Source: a virus. From it: 64,000 nucleotides of DNA. Of this stretch, positions 55,901-61,651 are shown piece by piece. The position numbers and the translations under genes were made by a program. A model generated the notes under the pieces. The model worked only from the letters and a program-made list of their open reading frames with translations, was not told the DNA's origin and searched no databases. Location of the stretch: the IMG/VR virus record IMGVR_UViG_3300020204_000066, positions 1 to 64,000 of that record; one strand, given 5' to 3'. Within the stretch, counting starts at the first letter, position 1, and each line of letters opens with the position of its first letter.

Positions 55901-56753
55901 CACCTTCAAATTTAATAGGAATTACATTATCAACAATAAATGATGCTCTTTCTACACTAGTGTCAAATGCATTTGGTAACTGCTCTAGAGGAAGACCAAT
56001 TAATTTGTAAATGTCGCCAGATACAACTTGAATTGCATAAGTTTGTTCATTTTGCCATCCAGATTCGGATGATTTGAAGATATTTTCCTTGGGATAATAT
56101 ACATCAATCTTTTCGCCAAAAATAGCATTAAAGATAAAGTCATAAGACTGAATATTTCCTTTTGTCTGATAAAAATCTTTAATTCTCTTGACAAAAGTTT
56201 TTGATGATGTAATTTTTACCGCTTTTCCTTTAAACCCTTGGGTATATTCAATCTCAAAATTTTTAAGAAGTGAATATAGAAAAAGATTATTTAAATTTAC
56301 TACCTTGCTATCAATTAAGTGTGCAGCGGGTTCACTTGTATAAGTCTTTTCTGCAACATATAAAGTTCCTAAGGTACTAGTACCAGTTGCACCACGAAGA
56401 CAGTTTTTAAATTGAGTATTGGTTTTGCTTTCATACAAGAAAATTTCATTATCAATCTTAATCAATCCATACTTCTCGGGAAATCCTTGCGTGCTATCAA
56501 CCGTAATGTCAATATTTGCTGAATCTTCAATAATATTTTGTCTCAATACACAAGTAGATACTAATCTAGCATATTCTTCATTATCAATATCTTTATACCC
56601 TAAGAAATTCTTAGTAAGGTCATATACCTCTCCCTGCCTTTCTAGAGAGCGGTAATATGCACTGATTAACTTTGAAAATGCTGGATAGTCTTCAGTGATG
56701 AACTGAGGAAGTTGACTATCGATTAGATTTGAGATGTTTACGGTAGGAAGCAT
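46947..56753 (-). CDS. gp7: gp7-like giant baseplate wedge protein with YHYH domain
   Basis: At 3268 residues this is about three times T4 gp7 (1032). It begins with the family start LPTVNISNLIDSQLPQFITE, then DYPAFSKLISAYYRSLERQG. Residues of about 755-852 are a YHYH domain (PILGWAYDGNPIYGPYAYSN ... GRYCYFIT). Modules of the type TVDSTQGFPEKYGLIKIDNE with a following RGATGTS occur near 78-130, near 310-375 and again near the C-terminus. Glycine-tyrosine modules (EGSGYTTPPVVLISG, NAGFGYTQ) recur. It lies between gp6 (2 nt) and gp8, exactly as T4 gene 7 does, so the wedge is encoded in order. The YHYH domain's function is unknown; metal binding or adhesion is a guess. Confidence 0.9.
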   Translation of the reverse strand: MLPTVNISNLIDSQLPQFITEDYPAFSKLISAYYRSLERQGEVYDLTKNFLGYKDIDNEEYARLVSTCVLRQNIIEDSANIDITVDSTQGFPEKYGLIKIDNEIFLYESKTNTQFKNCLRGATGTSTLGTLYVAEKTYTSEPAAHLIDSKVVNLNNLFLYSLLKNFEIEYTQGFKGKAVKITSSKTFVKRIKDFYQTKGNIQSYDFIFNAIFGEKIDVYYPKENIFKSSESGWQNEQTYAIQVVSGDIYKLIGLPLEQLPNAFDTSVERASFIVDNVIPIKFEGGNNYSVVAAVNSLTGVLKVTPRTTLMEDLPASAGSGDPINVFSTIGFPLNNGKVTINGEEIIYSSKTLNQFIIRERGTIPIKHDAGNNVYSTNILQGTYVDETTGQTQTVVARIFGVVSNIRATNSIPYLDNQISLPLKSPGFETNDVIANKWKLNPTGVAKSAAFDPNNATLVNITSKAISDVTSVFRDDENYYVYSSGFPSYEIGPFILKFPEDNKHLKKFPFVPKTDGVKYPVKQGEIGLLVNGVPLYSNVSTNYVYNGGISSIQVTNEGSGYTTPPVVLISGNATAKAVLVGGRVNEILITNAGFGYTQVTDVTITSGRNATATAVVNNGRITNIVVNNPGEYYTQAPIVKITDTNGNGNGASYLAQVNSVSKTITGFVKISEGSGYSSSTVKIEIISPGNGASALAHPVKWNNNLYFEISSGLDVSGGYTFTTAMGTVTYGHLSNPFALREQLSDNVDSQGSELFAGIHSPILGWAYDGNPIYGPYAYSNPLDPASTVTRIRSSYSRNGTRPSGPSTGTYPLGSFVEDFNYVPRSGDLDENNGRFCITPDFPNGRYCYFITIESNGTPAYPYVIGKYYENVPAEVNFGSKATYEYLPSQVDRLKTSLITQTGTSLDIEIGEINTGSVTELEVQQSVSNHSVGDEIYFDNGGTNGFGASASVSRVKGVSVTSLEYAYPNKIIEVITDKNVFIGKGKILTQNSTNATGVLFNDVAFANRLILTNVSGSFNLTDVINTNDNVLDIQLSNIVTFSAGISIVQGTIGDPNYAEGTLLESVFGQKNIKIRVNTGVFTTSGTVSGIVGGQNTQDRQVENIVNLSDGFKLTSINANVAKLTTSSNHRLIETDTINVSTIPNDTLTTTTYLTRARRYQTVELYPLYEVISFGKESFNILNSEINYTNHPFQNGDAVVYKRNNSQIINYTFATAAVNTAYSLEDNGVYYVRAINENKFVLHTERDGAIQNYDKIEFLSFGSDLDTHTLELKKIAYLEDTGIGKLQVLNSGESYVPGTYNNVELVFSNQNLTTPTTGAVGLPGNAKANIVVDANGNISSIQIIETSKGYGYSIGTLLTIDPSSQNAPQQNNPSFPRAVFKILHVGFSNTNTLIKLKNNSKVGVFPTDNFVLNDKIQIGTETVTVTGIDRNARTLTVSRGSANTTATDHFNETVVTLFEPDYTLSFNTQIQTTTNENFFIKSKTGNKLEVVYGINYSAAFLTAQKIFQDNNNRNVKIRIAEAERLEYEFKNITVSNIEANWNYTNKITLIPKYKYVFDLSDNSLTNTTLEFFNNSERTSKLLTVYQNNIAPGINGAYVVIKLGLGLLKDANTLITSNIPEIPESVFYSEKNYLIGANNAENLFDVVSNAYDGEKTVIYAENNSIFYSLPSNPPKEGFTSISYTTTSVNAIGLIDKIDIVDGGFNYTKVPIIEGIVLSGINAASLTCTVNPTTKKISSINIISPGFGYSNPRIIVIDQSGSGAEFNILKTPTNGIGQVQIINGGQEYSSTPNIIVLETDNKVYAYGSSIGSLKTFNLLSGGVGFTTDYTLKPQITTPAILILQNVNYDSFVSGEEISQLNAQGVQIATGIITSWRNGSNIVRVEILSGEFQSGFNISGKTKYNTALVKEVLVSDFIADVDTKSDSVGTFFSDKGKLNVGSTKLQDGQVYQDYSYIIRSNISINDWREYIKKNIHPAGFVYFGELLLDAFGSALLPKTITTPTRTIDNGSATLVSVINLWDPEKNKVIVQHKSIKTTISSVSTNQVKKRRGQGAIGSVSAKTPDLEITNLSLQQQIDGTRTTFTLIDGSTNAPFIIQNENELIVTVDNVPQIPLKSYRVFPNSSTIVFTSAPKMYTDPVSGEIIRQSFGAISRRFVDITLNATKLQKVRNYREERNFTATIIRENISWLIEESISWFDQNNPSFVYPDRNKCKRDLSFILTAFADDILGEGTEKTMEVLKSYIQFDDVTGVPLGSILFIANEKAQTISIINKCRDIINSVISTNTAPSTTYQSTIAFKPVTWLFDKTQTPVLTGNQTQVTSIVSTFVNYLNNPLNFGIKSSPTAFIANKIFPLNIDNSTTEFDIDIDINKNTTLLVYVDGVIQEPDTAFTITPNFEIDDTPKIGVSSAKIKFAEPPKKFRSSQNNLTTDVHIFTHGNYFKLDDISVLFDETTGRNIFKLTRSGVAVNAPGPESLLVVLDGVIQKPNLSYIISADTIVFSVPPRQGSKCFILNYYGLDAGRAFSAFNTETELYDKEVQISLSAPLVNTSIENIFYCYVKSYTYNGQTYTANSYQESFAKGFVATEVRNVNSTNGNIEISSIFLNRVIGNEYLFTNAEIAFVIDPYSFGYAFTATTTSATSAKNADLREIVYPKKWGTLNNNIAAGDRILIDGESEPRTVLYAPSEASLLSNSTADPTTSFNLREYQEVINLSQTSSSSKGFGASAQVVIDRVIFLDNIATALQTDFVNGTIIRQYSVENNTTSPIIFQAVIKNDYLSKRAVSVYTTAIDGASYSVTETTPFKQNYRTYISSTNRYFVSQKSLKEAGVNLIIPNKRDLQNFFNNNSDEILLDTINSEKYPPGSTYYNDLQNVPQPQSYNYETTPLIVFRNKEKRDSINPSVILLPPTGGGAVANAVISGGELIDVEVVKTGAGYLVPPEVLFVRGFDILKQSPLYRRQFTISNQNSISYSKQYSSFDPNIPNPISVNITAILAGLNQIGSIVTVRDVKSKVGPQSPIVKYIKNIQVPSEVRIEKLPTKLVDILTPKVANSKLMEVDFDMQTMVWTSGAEIKLVKLINAETISVDKIYATGIIDKYYAFYPSAERFNVVYTEGSLGYTLKTFENIKFTQSEKPSHTDSYGRVINLGVPQTIGYFSNLYPNLKIEDFDIRSGSVYGTNETSRFRSNYASDITIMTKLGQNLVDGSNPSFTISSTILVSSDKGLPAGGGKLLLADTQNNSIEEITYTSALNNTLFGCTRSASTARAFNFATTTIRLLV

Positions 56754-56755
56754 TT

Positions 56756-58561
56756 TTACGCGCTCTGTTGAATTATGTTAAATACGCTATTTGATAAATC
56801 TAAAGTCAAGAATGCATTTCTGAAAGAGTTAATGTCGTTATTTTTTGGAATAGTTCTTACTTGAACTAATCCATCATCACGCTCACTCTTTAATATGATT
56901 AAATTATCAACCATAATTTCTCCAGTGGCATAATTTACAGTTCCGATGTTAGATCTTTTAACTTCACGAATTCCGCTGCTAGTATTTGTGTAGAGTTGAA
57001 TTACTCCAGAATTATCACCAAAATAAACTGTCTCATCAGGGAATTCTGCAACTCTGAACGTAGTGCTAATTACAGTTTGTCCACTTTCGCAAGATGCATT
57101 GAATGCATTCTGATAGCAAAGTTCATATGAAGTTTTAGTGTTTACTACAGGATAAAAATCCTTTCGCATTTTTAAATTTGTCAAGTTTGATAAAATTGAA
57201 GGTTCTGAATTATCAATCAATGACATCAATTTACTATATTTTAATCTACCTTCAAATTTTTCGACATCGGTGTTGGTTTTGTAGTCAACTAATGCCTCGT
57301 ATACTGCATTATATATCTCACTATCATTTAGAGTTGTTGAAATTGGATTGTAGAAAATATCAGAATATAATTCTACATAAATGATTGCTGGATCTACAAT
57401 TTCAGGAGTTACTGAGAGAACAGAATACTTCTTTAATTTTGTCTTAATTTCATTTTTGGTGAATGAACTCAGAGTAGTCGAATACTTTGGTTTGATCGTA
57501 ATTAATACTTTACCATATTGAGGTGGATCGTCGTCTTCGCCTCCGTAGCAAATAATATCTGCAATACTAGGATAAATGTTTCTTACAATAGTTTTATAAT
57601 CATCTGCTGTAACGGCTCTATTCTGCGAACTGTAATTTCTTGGAGCATTTAACTTGATAGATTTAATAGCTTCAATATCTTCGCCAGAATCAGACTTAGT
57701 AGCACTTAAAATTGTGATCTGAGGAGTTGTTACGTTATTATTGAGATCAGTTAAGGTTGCATTGAAATTATACGCAGTTGCATTATTTGCTGCCGACCCT
57801 TCTGAAACCAAATATCTAACTTCGACAACTTCATTGTGCGCTAATTTTCTTCCAATTACATTATCGCCAAAAATTAACTCATAACGCTCATCTTCTACTT
57901 CCTGAACAAAGTAAATCAATGAATTTGCATCTAAGTTCATGATGCTGTTAGCAGCACCGTATAATGTTTTTGCTGTACTTGAAGCAGATGGTCTCACATA
58001 GACCTGAATAGTGCTGACATCAATACTAGGGTTATTTAAAATAAAGCGTTGAGTAGTATCCGATGGTACTACAGTAAATTCTTCCTTTACCAGAACTCCT
58101 TCTAGAAGCACCAAGTTGTTAAATGTAGCGGTAGTACCAACTGGTGTTACTTGAATATCTGTAGGAGATACAAATGTATAAGTTACATTATCAATCGTTG
58201 AAATCAATCCAGTACCCGCTTTCCAAACGACCTGAGAGGGCGCTGTAATGCCCGCTGGCCACGTTGCACGAATGGATGCGATAGTTCTTGCCGATTGGGT
58301 TGATTTAGGTGTATACCCAAGGTGCTTCGCTAATGAGACAACGTTATCTCTTATGGTGGCAGAATCGAGAAAACTCTCGTTTACTGCCATATTCGTATTG
58401 AAGGCAGTATAATAAGTGTTATATGCTAACAGATCAAGAAGAACCGATAATGTGGATCCATCAAAATCGTATCCAGCAAAATCGCTGTTATTTCTTAAGT
58501 AATCTTTGAGACTTGCTTTGATTGCTGCAAAGTCTAACTTTGTTAACTGTGTATAAGACAT
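56756..58561 (-). CDS. gp6: gp6 baseplate wedge protein
   Basis: gp6 forms the ring that ties the baseplate wedges together. The 601 residues match T4 gp6 (660). The N-terminal YTQLTKLDFAAIKASLKDYL and GYDFDGSTLSVLLDLLAYNT segments are family signatures, as is YTAFNTNMAVNESFLDSATI near 52-71. The middle holds the baseplate J-like core (YKTIVRNIYPSIADIICYGG near 325-345). It starts 1 nt after gp25 and is followed 2 nt later by gp7, so all three are translated as a unit. Confidence 0.95.
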   Translation of the reverse strand: MSYTQLTKLDFAAIKASLKDYLRNNSDFAGYDFDGSTLSVLLDLLAYNTYYTAFNTNMAVNESFLDSATIRDNVVSLAKHLGYTPKSTQSARTIASIRATWPAGITAPSQVVWKAGTGLISTIDNVTYTFVSPTDIQVTPVGTTATFNNLVLLEGVLVKEEFTVVPSDTTQRFILNNPSIDVSTIQVYVRPSASSTAKTLYGAANSIMNLDANSLIYFVQEVEDERYELIFGDNVIGRKLAHNEVVEVRYLVSEGSAANNATAYNFNATLTDLNNNVTTPQITILSATKSDSGEDIEAIKSIKLNAPRNYSSQNRAVTADDYKTIVRNIYPSIADIICYGGEDDDPPQYGKVLITIKPKYSTTLSSFTKNEIKTKLKKYSVLSVTPEIVDPAIIYVELYSDIFYNPISTTLNDSEIYNAVYEALVDYKTNTDVEKFEGRLKYSKLMSLIDNSEPSILSNLTNLKMRKDFYPVVNTKTSYELCYQNAFNASCESGQTVISTTFRVAEFPDETVYFGDNSGVIQLYTNTSSGIREVKRSNIGTVNYATGEIMVDNLIILKSERDDGLVQVRTIPKNNDINSFRNAFLTLDLSNSVFNIIQQSA

Positions 58562-58562
58562 C

Positions 58563-58979
58563 TTACTTGGTTCTCTCCAGGAAGAACTTTAACTGCCCAT
58601 TAGGATCACCAGTTTTGTTAACGGTGTCTAATGATGAAATTTCATATAAAATCTCAATTTCATACCCATTACCATCAAAATCAGGATAGATCGTTATTTT
58701 ATGCACGCTCACCCTAGGTTCATAGAGATTAATCGTATCTTCAATTTCACGCTCCATCAAAGATGCAGTAATATAATCAACAGGTTCAAAAAGTAATGAA
58801 CGAATACTGCATCCAAATTTTGAATTAAAGAAACGTTCTCCACGTTGAGTTAATATAAGATTATATAGTGCCCTTTGAACTGCAGTCTCATTCGTAACTG
58901 TAAGAAGATCCTCAGTTACTGGATGAGGTTCAAAGGACACCCCTAGATCTTTAACTAACGTTTTAGTTTTCTTGGGCAT
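58563..58979 (-). CDS. gp25: gp25 baseplate wedge protein
   Basis: gp25 is the small wedge protein that nucleates the sheath (gp25/anti-adaptor lysozyme-like fold). The 138 residues match T4 gp25 (132). The signature stretch ALYNLILTQRGERFFNSKFG with CSIRSLLFEP is present near 34-68, followed by the IEDTINLYEPRVSV stretch. It is the first gene of the gp25-gp6-gp7 unit and has a CATAAATA late box 17 nt upstream. Confidence 0.95.
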   Translation of the reverse strand: MPKKTKTLVKDLGVSFEPHPVTEDLLTVTNETAVQRALYNLILTQRGERFFNSKFGCSIRSLLFEPVDYITASLMEREIEDTINLYEPRVSVHKITIYPDFDGNGYEIEILYEISSLDTVNKTGDPNGQLKFFLERTK

Positions 58980-58996
58980 TTACATAGGTTTTTAAT

Positions 58997-59004
58997 TATT
59001 TATG
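58997..59004 (-). promoter_or_regulatory. T4-type late promoter of the gp25-gp6-gp7 unit
   Basis: CATAAATA on the minus strand lies 17 nt before the gp25 start. Confidence 0.6.
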
Positions 59005-59029
59005 CCCATTTTCTAAACCAGAGGATTCG

Positions 59030-59218
59030 CTAGTGCCATCTCTCGACATAATCATCAAATCCTCCTTTGCCCCCACATGGACGGGAATACCTATCTTCTG
59101 GTGGTTGGTTTAAGGATTTAGTTTGAGCAGGAATCGCGTTGTAGTCGGTAATGAGGCGATTTGTACCCCAATTTTCCTGCATAAATTTCGTGTCACGATC
59201 TACTTGATACTTTGCCAT
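59030..59218 (-). CDS. Small conserved cyanophage protein
   Basis: This 62-residue protein starts AKYQVDRDTKFMQENWGTNR and ends with a glycine/aromatic tail (CGGKGGFDDYVERWH). The composition is polar and probably extended. I recall similar small proteins upstream of gp25 in other T4-like cyanophages, but no function is known. It has a GGAG-type ribosome-binding site and 46 nt separate it from the gene upstream. Confidence 0.68.
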   Translation of the reverse strand: MAKYQVDRDTKFMQENWGTNRLITDYNAIPAQTKSLNQPPEDRYSRPCGGKGGFDDYVERWH

Positions 59219-59264
59219 CTGTTTTCTCCTAAAATAAGGTTGAACAGAACTTTTTACGGGGTTA

Positions 59265-59723
59265 CTATCCCGAATTTTCCACTAAATCGTAGTCATCTCC
59301 GAGGATTTCGCGTAAATACTCATCACTCCAATGAGTATAATACGGAGTTCTGGCAAGTTTTTCTCTAAAATTGCGTAACTTCTCACGCGGTTGCGCTAAA
59401 ATTAGATTATACTTACCGTTATTTGACTGAATTCCGCCTATGTACGTGTCATATGACGCGCAATCTTCAAAAAATAGGTAATCTGAGCACAAATCATTGT
59501 GATATTCTACCCACTTTTGCACAGATGCGAGATCTAGGTCATCTTCGACGACATAAAAAATGACATCATACCCAGAAATAGGCATGATGTCTTTCGCTTT
59601 ACACTCAATTATTGTATATTTTGCATTAGAAGCGTATGGACAGAGCGAAAAACCTCCCAATTCTGGTCGAACTTGGGAAACTTTTGCAATCCAGTCTTTA
59701 ATGTGCGCTTCTATTTCGTTCAT
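59265..59723 (-). CDS. Conserved hypothetical, DUF1415-like N-terminus
   Basis: The 152-residue protein has the N-terminal pattern W-I-x-K-V-x(5)-E-L-G-G-F-S-L-C-P-Y-A (11-31). This resembles DUF1415 proteins, where W-x(10-13)-GLNLCPFA is conserved. The middle has YDVIFYVVEDDLDLASVQKW, also compatible with that family, whose function is unknown. The C-terminus is cyanophage-like (PREKLRNFREKLARTPYYTH). The start shares one base with the stop of the preceding basic gene (TAATG), so the two are coupled. Confidence 0.75.
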   Translation of the reverse strand: MNEIEAHIKDWIAKVSQVRPELGGFSLCPYASNAKYTIIECKAKDIMPISGYDVIFYVVEDDLDLASVQKWVEYHNDLCSDYLFFEDCASYDTYIGGIQSNNGKYNLILAQPREKLRNFREKLARTPYYTHWSDEYLREILGDDYDLVENSG

Positions 59724-59866
59724 TAAGTGCCTTGTCCACGATAACGCTTCTTTTTGCCGTTACGGGAACTGGCAGAAAGGTTAGTATTTTTACTACGACC
59801 CTGACGAGTACACTTTGGTTTGCCAGGAACGTAACTAGACTTGTTAAAACTCGGTGATTTTGCCAT
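59723..59866 (-). CDS. Short very basic protein (47 residues)
   Basis: The product starts MAKSPSFNKSSYVPGKPKC and ends GKKKRYRGQGT. About a quarter of the residues are K or R, with almost no acidic residues. Such composition suggests nucleic-acid binding or a virion-internal peptide, but no family is recognised. It is too short for common ORF cut-offs. Support comes from a late-type box 19 nt upstream and a TAATG coupling to the next gene. Confidence 0.65.
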   Translation of the reverse strand: MAKSPSFNKSSYVPGKPKCTRQGRSKNTNLSASSRNGKKKRYRGQGT

Positions 59867-59885
59867 ATACTACCAATGACGTACT

Positions 59886-59893
59886 TATTTATT
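59886..59893 (-). promoter_or_regulatory. T4-type late promoter before the basic peptide gene
   Basis: AATAAATA on the minus strand lies 19 nt before the start at 59866. Confidence 0.4.
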
Positions 59894-59896
59894 GTA

Positions 59897-60142
59897 TCAC
59901 TTGTCCTTCAGACTGTCAAGTGCTTCTTCGATTTTCTCCAATCTCTCAAAAATCTCATCAAAAATTAACCCAACGCTTACGGGCATCTCCTCATCTTTCT
60001 TTTGATAAGTAAACGTGGTATGCTTAGTCATAACGTTATCACGTAATGCCTCAAAGCATTTTTGAGTATCTTTTGCAACTAATTCAAGTTGAGAAATTCT
60101 TTGCTCGTTAGAAGGTGGTAAATTAAAAAATACGTTACTCAT
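59897..60142 (-). CDS. Small coiled-coil hypothetical protein
   Basis: This 81-residue protein has an NVFFNLPPSNEQRISQLEL start and two helical stretches rich in E, K and L (IFERLEKIEEALDSLKDK at the C-terminus), suggesting a short coiled coil. I chose the ATG at 60142, which overlaps the stop of the upstream small gene by 8 nt; ATGs at 60148 and 60151 are alternatives. No family recognised. Confidence 0.65.
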   Translation of the reverse strand: MSNVFFNLPPSNEQRISQLELVAKDTQKCFEALRDNVMTKHTTFTYQKKDEEMPVSVGLIFDEIFERLEKIEEALDSLKDK

Positions 60143-60305
60143 TGACATCATCCTCTACATATGAAATTTGCAATCCTCCTTGTGGAACTGGTACTCCTTT
60201 CTCGGCATACCCTAAGTAAATCTCATGAATATGATCAACTGCTTCATCATAATCATTGAAATACATTGTTCTTCCTTCATGAAGTACTTTCACTGTTTTG
60301 CTCAT
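60135..60305 (-). CDS. Small hypothetical protein (56 residues)
   Basis: The product starts MSKTVKVLHEGRTMYFNDYD and contains EAVDHIHEIYLGYAEKG, a beta-beta-alpha pattern. It is encoded between the oxygenase-like gene and the coiled-coil gene and overlaps both, by 29 nt and 8 nt. Translational overlaps on both sides support it as a real gene. Function unknown. Confidence 0.6.
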   Translation of the reverse strand: MSKTVKVLHEGRTMYFNDYDEAVDHIHEIYLGYAEKGVPVPQGGLQISYVEDDVNE

Positions 60306-60984
60306 CGCTTCTCTCCAAATTAAAATTAAATCTTAGCACAACTCCTGGTCTATCGTCACGCTGAACGTGCATCATACGTTCATAGTGTCCTGGTAATATT
60401 AATACACCACTCTCAAAAGGATCGATTGATAAAAATGGAGTAACTGTCAGTGTATTATATAACGTATTTAGATAACGCTTGCCGACTGAAGGATCCTTTA
60501 AAATAATTGCGGGTTGCTCTTCAGTACATGCAATCCAATAATATCCAGTAAAATCACATGGATCATATGAAAATGGTTCATACGCTCCTGGTAGAATAAT
60601 ATCAAACCAAGATTCTACAATATTGAAGTAATATCCAGAGAAGTCTTTGTATCCCTTAGCAAATTTTTCGGGGTCGTCGTTGTCGTCTTCACTCTTTGTG
60701 CATCCAATCTTACTTTGCTCTAAGATATGAGGAAATACTTCGTTCTCTAGTTTCTCTCTGAGCTCGCTGAGGCTTTCAAATTGCTTTAATACATTAATAG
60801 TCCTAGGAGTTTGTGCTCCATCACGTAATGACCAATTTGCCTTGTGCTCTGGTACAAATAGGTTTCGATCCTCGCAGTATTTTAGAAAATGTTCGATTTC
60901 TTGAAACATGTCTAACGTTGGTGCATGAGTGAACTCGTATGCCCACTGAGTATCATGCTTCACTTCAAATTTTTTAATTTCCAT
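60277..60984 (-). CDS. 2OG-Fe(II) oxygenase-like protein, metal ligands apparently lost
   Basis: The 235-residue protein ends with ESGVLILPGHYERMMHVQRD and then LRFNFNLE. That matches the last part of phage 2-oxoglutarate/iron oxygenases, where a histidine (here H206) and an arginine before SFNF-type strands bind iron and 2OG. The upstream strand that normally carries HxH or HxD aligns with LPGAYEPFSYDPCDFTGYYW (131-150), where the histidines are absent. I therefore suspect a non-enzymatic relative. The alignment is by eye. A CTAAATA late box lies 20 nt upstream, and the gene is divergent from the plus-strand pair. Confidence 0.6.
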   Translation of the reverse strand: MEIKKFEVKHDTQWAYEFTHAPTLDMFQEIEHFLKYCEDRNLFVPEHKANWSLRDGAQTPRTINVLKQFESLSELREKLENEVFPHILEQSKIGCTKSEDDNDDPEKFAKGYKDFSGYYFNIVESWFDIILPGAYEPFSYDPCDFTGYYWIACTEEQPAIILKDPSVGKRYLNTLYNTLTVTPFLSIDPFESGVLILPGHYERMMHVQRDDRPGVVLRFNFNLERSDEQNSESTS

Positions 60985-61004
60985 ACATTATTTTTGTTTA
61001 TTTT

Positions 61005-61011
61005 TATTTAG
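61005..61011 (-). promoter_or_regulatory. T4-type late promoter of the oxygenase-like gene
   Basis: CTAAATA on the minus strand lies 20 nt before the start at 60984. It sits next to the plus-strand -35 box at 61016. Confidence 0.55.
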
Positions 61012-61015
61012 ACCC

Positions 61016-61044
61016 TTGACAGCACCTCAGATTCCTGCTATACT
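61016..61044 (+). promoter_or_regulatory. Sigma70-type promoter of the plus-strand pair
   Basis: TTGACA (61016-61021), a 17-nt spacer and TATACT (61039-61044) precede the gene at 61069 by 24 nt. It should be active with unmodified host polymerase. Confidence 0.85.
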
Positions 61045-61068
61045 GATCACAGAAATACTCAATACATT

Positions 61069-61308
61069 ATGCGACGCTATCTTGCAATCCTGACTGCAGC
61101 CACTATCCCGCTTGCTGCAAACGCTTATCAACCTCAATACAATCCCCCCACCATCGTAGCCCCTCCTAATCAGGCACCTGTTGTGGTTCCCCCGACTGTT
61201 ATTATGCCCGCTGCTGCTCCGATGTCCTCTAAGACCTCCTGTAAGCGTAACGTAATTAACTTGTTTCTCGTGTCCTGGGAAACTCATAGTGGAGACTGCC
61301 ATCCATGA
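61069..61308 (+). CDS. Small exported proline-rich protein
   Basis: The 79-residue product has a classic signal peptide, MRRYLAILTAATIPLAANA, with a likely cleavage after ANA (residue 19). A proline-rich stretch (YNPPTIVAPPNQAPVVVPPT) follows, and then a C-terminal part with two cysteines. It would act in the periplasm or membrane of the host. It is one of only two plus-strand genes and has a strong early-type promoter. Its stop overlaps the start of the next gene (ATGA). Lysis timing, superinfection exclusion or envelope modification are guesses. A frame on the opposite strand overlaps it but lacks promoter support. Confidence 0.75.
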   Translation: MRRYLAILTAATIPLAANAYQPQYNPPTIVAPPNQAPVVVPPTVIMPAAAPMSSKTSCKRNVINLFLVSWETHSGDCHP

Positions 61309-61457
61309 AGACGTACTCTACGAGAGACTGGGTATCTACTGCAGTTACGACTACCCTTTTATGTGTCTCCTCTATTTGCATTGTGGAACTTTTCCAAGTG
61401 CCTTCATATAGAACAGATAAACTTCTGAATGTCTATAAGATCTCAGCGACCCTTTGA
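61305..61457 (+). CDS. Small membrane protein (50 residues)
   Basis: The product starts MKTYSTRDWVSTAVTTTLLC and continues as one hydrophobic segment (about residues 9-28), followed by a basic tail (YRTDKLLNVYKIS). It is coupled to the exported proline-rich protein by a 4-nt overlap, and its stop codon lies in the loop of the terminator. No family recognised. The pair looks like a small envelope-directed operon. Confidence 0.7.
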   Translation: MKTYSTRDWVSTAVTTTLLCVSSICIVELFQVPSYRTDKLLNVYKISATL

Positions 61458-61467
61458 GGGTCTTTTT
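61448..61467 (+). terminator. Intrinsic terminator of the plus-strand pair
   Basis: GACCCT pairs with AGGGTC around a TTG loop and is followed by five T. The stop codon of the membrane-protein gene lies inside the hairpin. Confidence 0.88.
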
Positions 61468-61633
61468 CTGGCGAAAAATTTTTTTATTTGAAGTGTTATC
61501 GCACTCGCGTTTTCAAAGTTTTGTAGGTTAATAGTATCTATCAATTTTCCTTTCGCTCGGCCGCCCCCGTCGCACGGCGGTCGCATCGTTGGACTGCCCC
61601 CCGAGGGCTACTGCCCCCGAGGGTGTGCTAGGA
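61468..61633. other. Gene-free junction with sharp base-composition change
   Basis: No gene is seen here. Up to about 61555 the sequence is AT-rich like the virion genes; from about 61556 it is GC-rich and stays so to the right end. Two near-identical copies of a tgcccccgaggg-type unit (61595-61610 and 61612-61629) lie in the GC-rich half. Confidence 0.7.
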
Positions 61634-61651
61634 TGGGGGGTCAGTCCCCCA
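61634..61651 (-). terminator. GC-rich hairpin at the end of the acidic protein gene
   Basis: A stem of six Watson-Crick pairs and one G-T pair (GGGGG against CCCCC) overlaps the stop codon at 61641. There is no T tract, so its role as a terminator is tentative. Confidence 0.45.

Noticed and set aside
61027-61302. 91-codon minus-strand frame opposite the exported protein gene
   Set aside because: The plus strand has a near-consensus promoter, signal peptide, coupled second gene and terminator. The minus frame has none of these.
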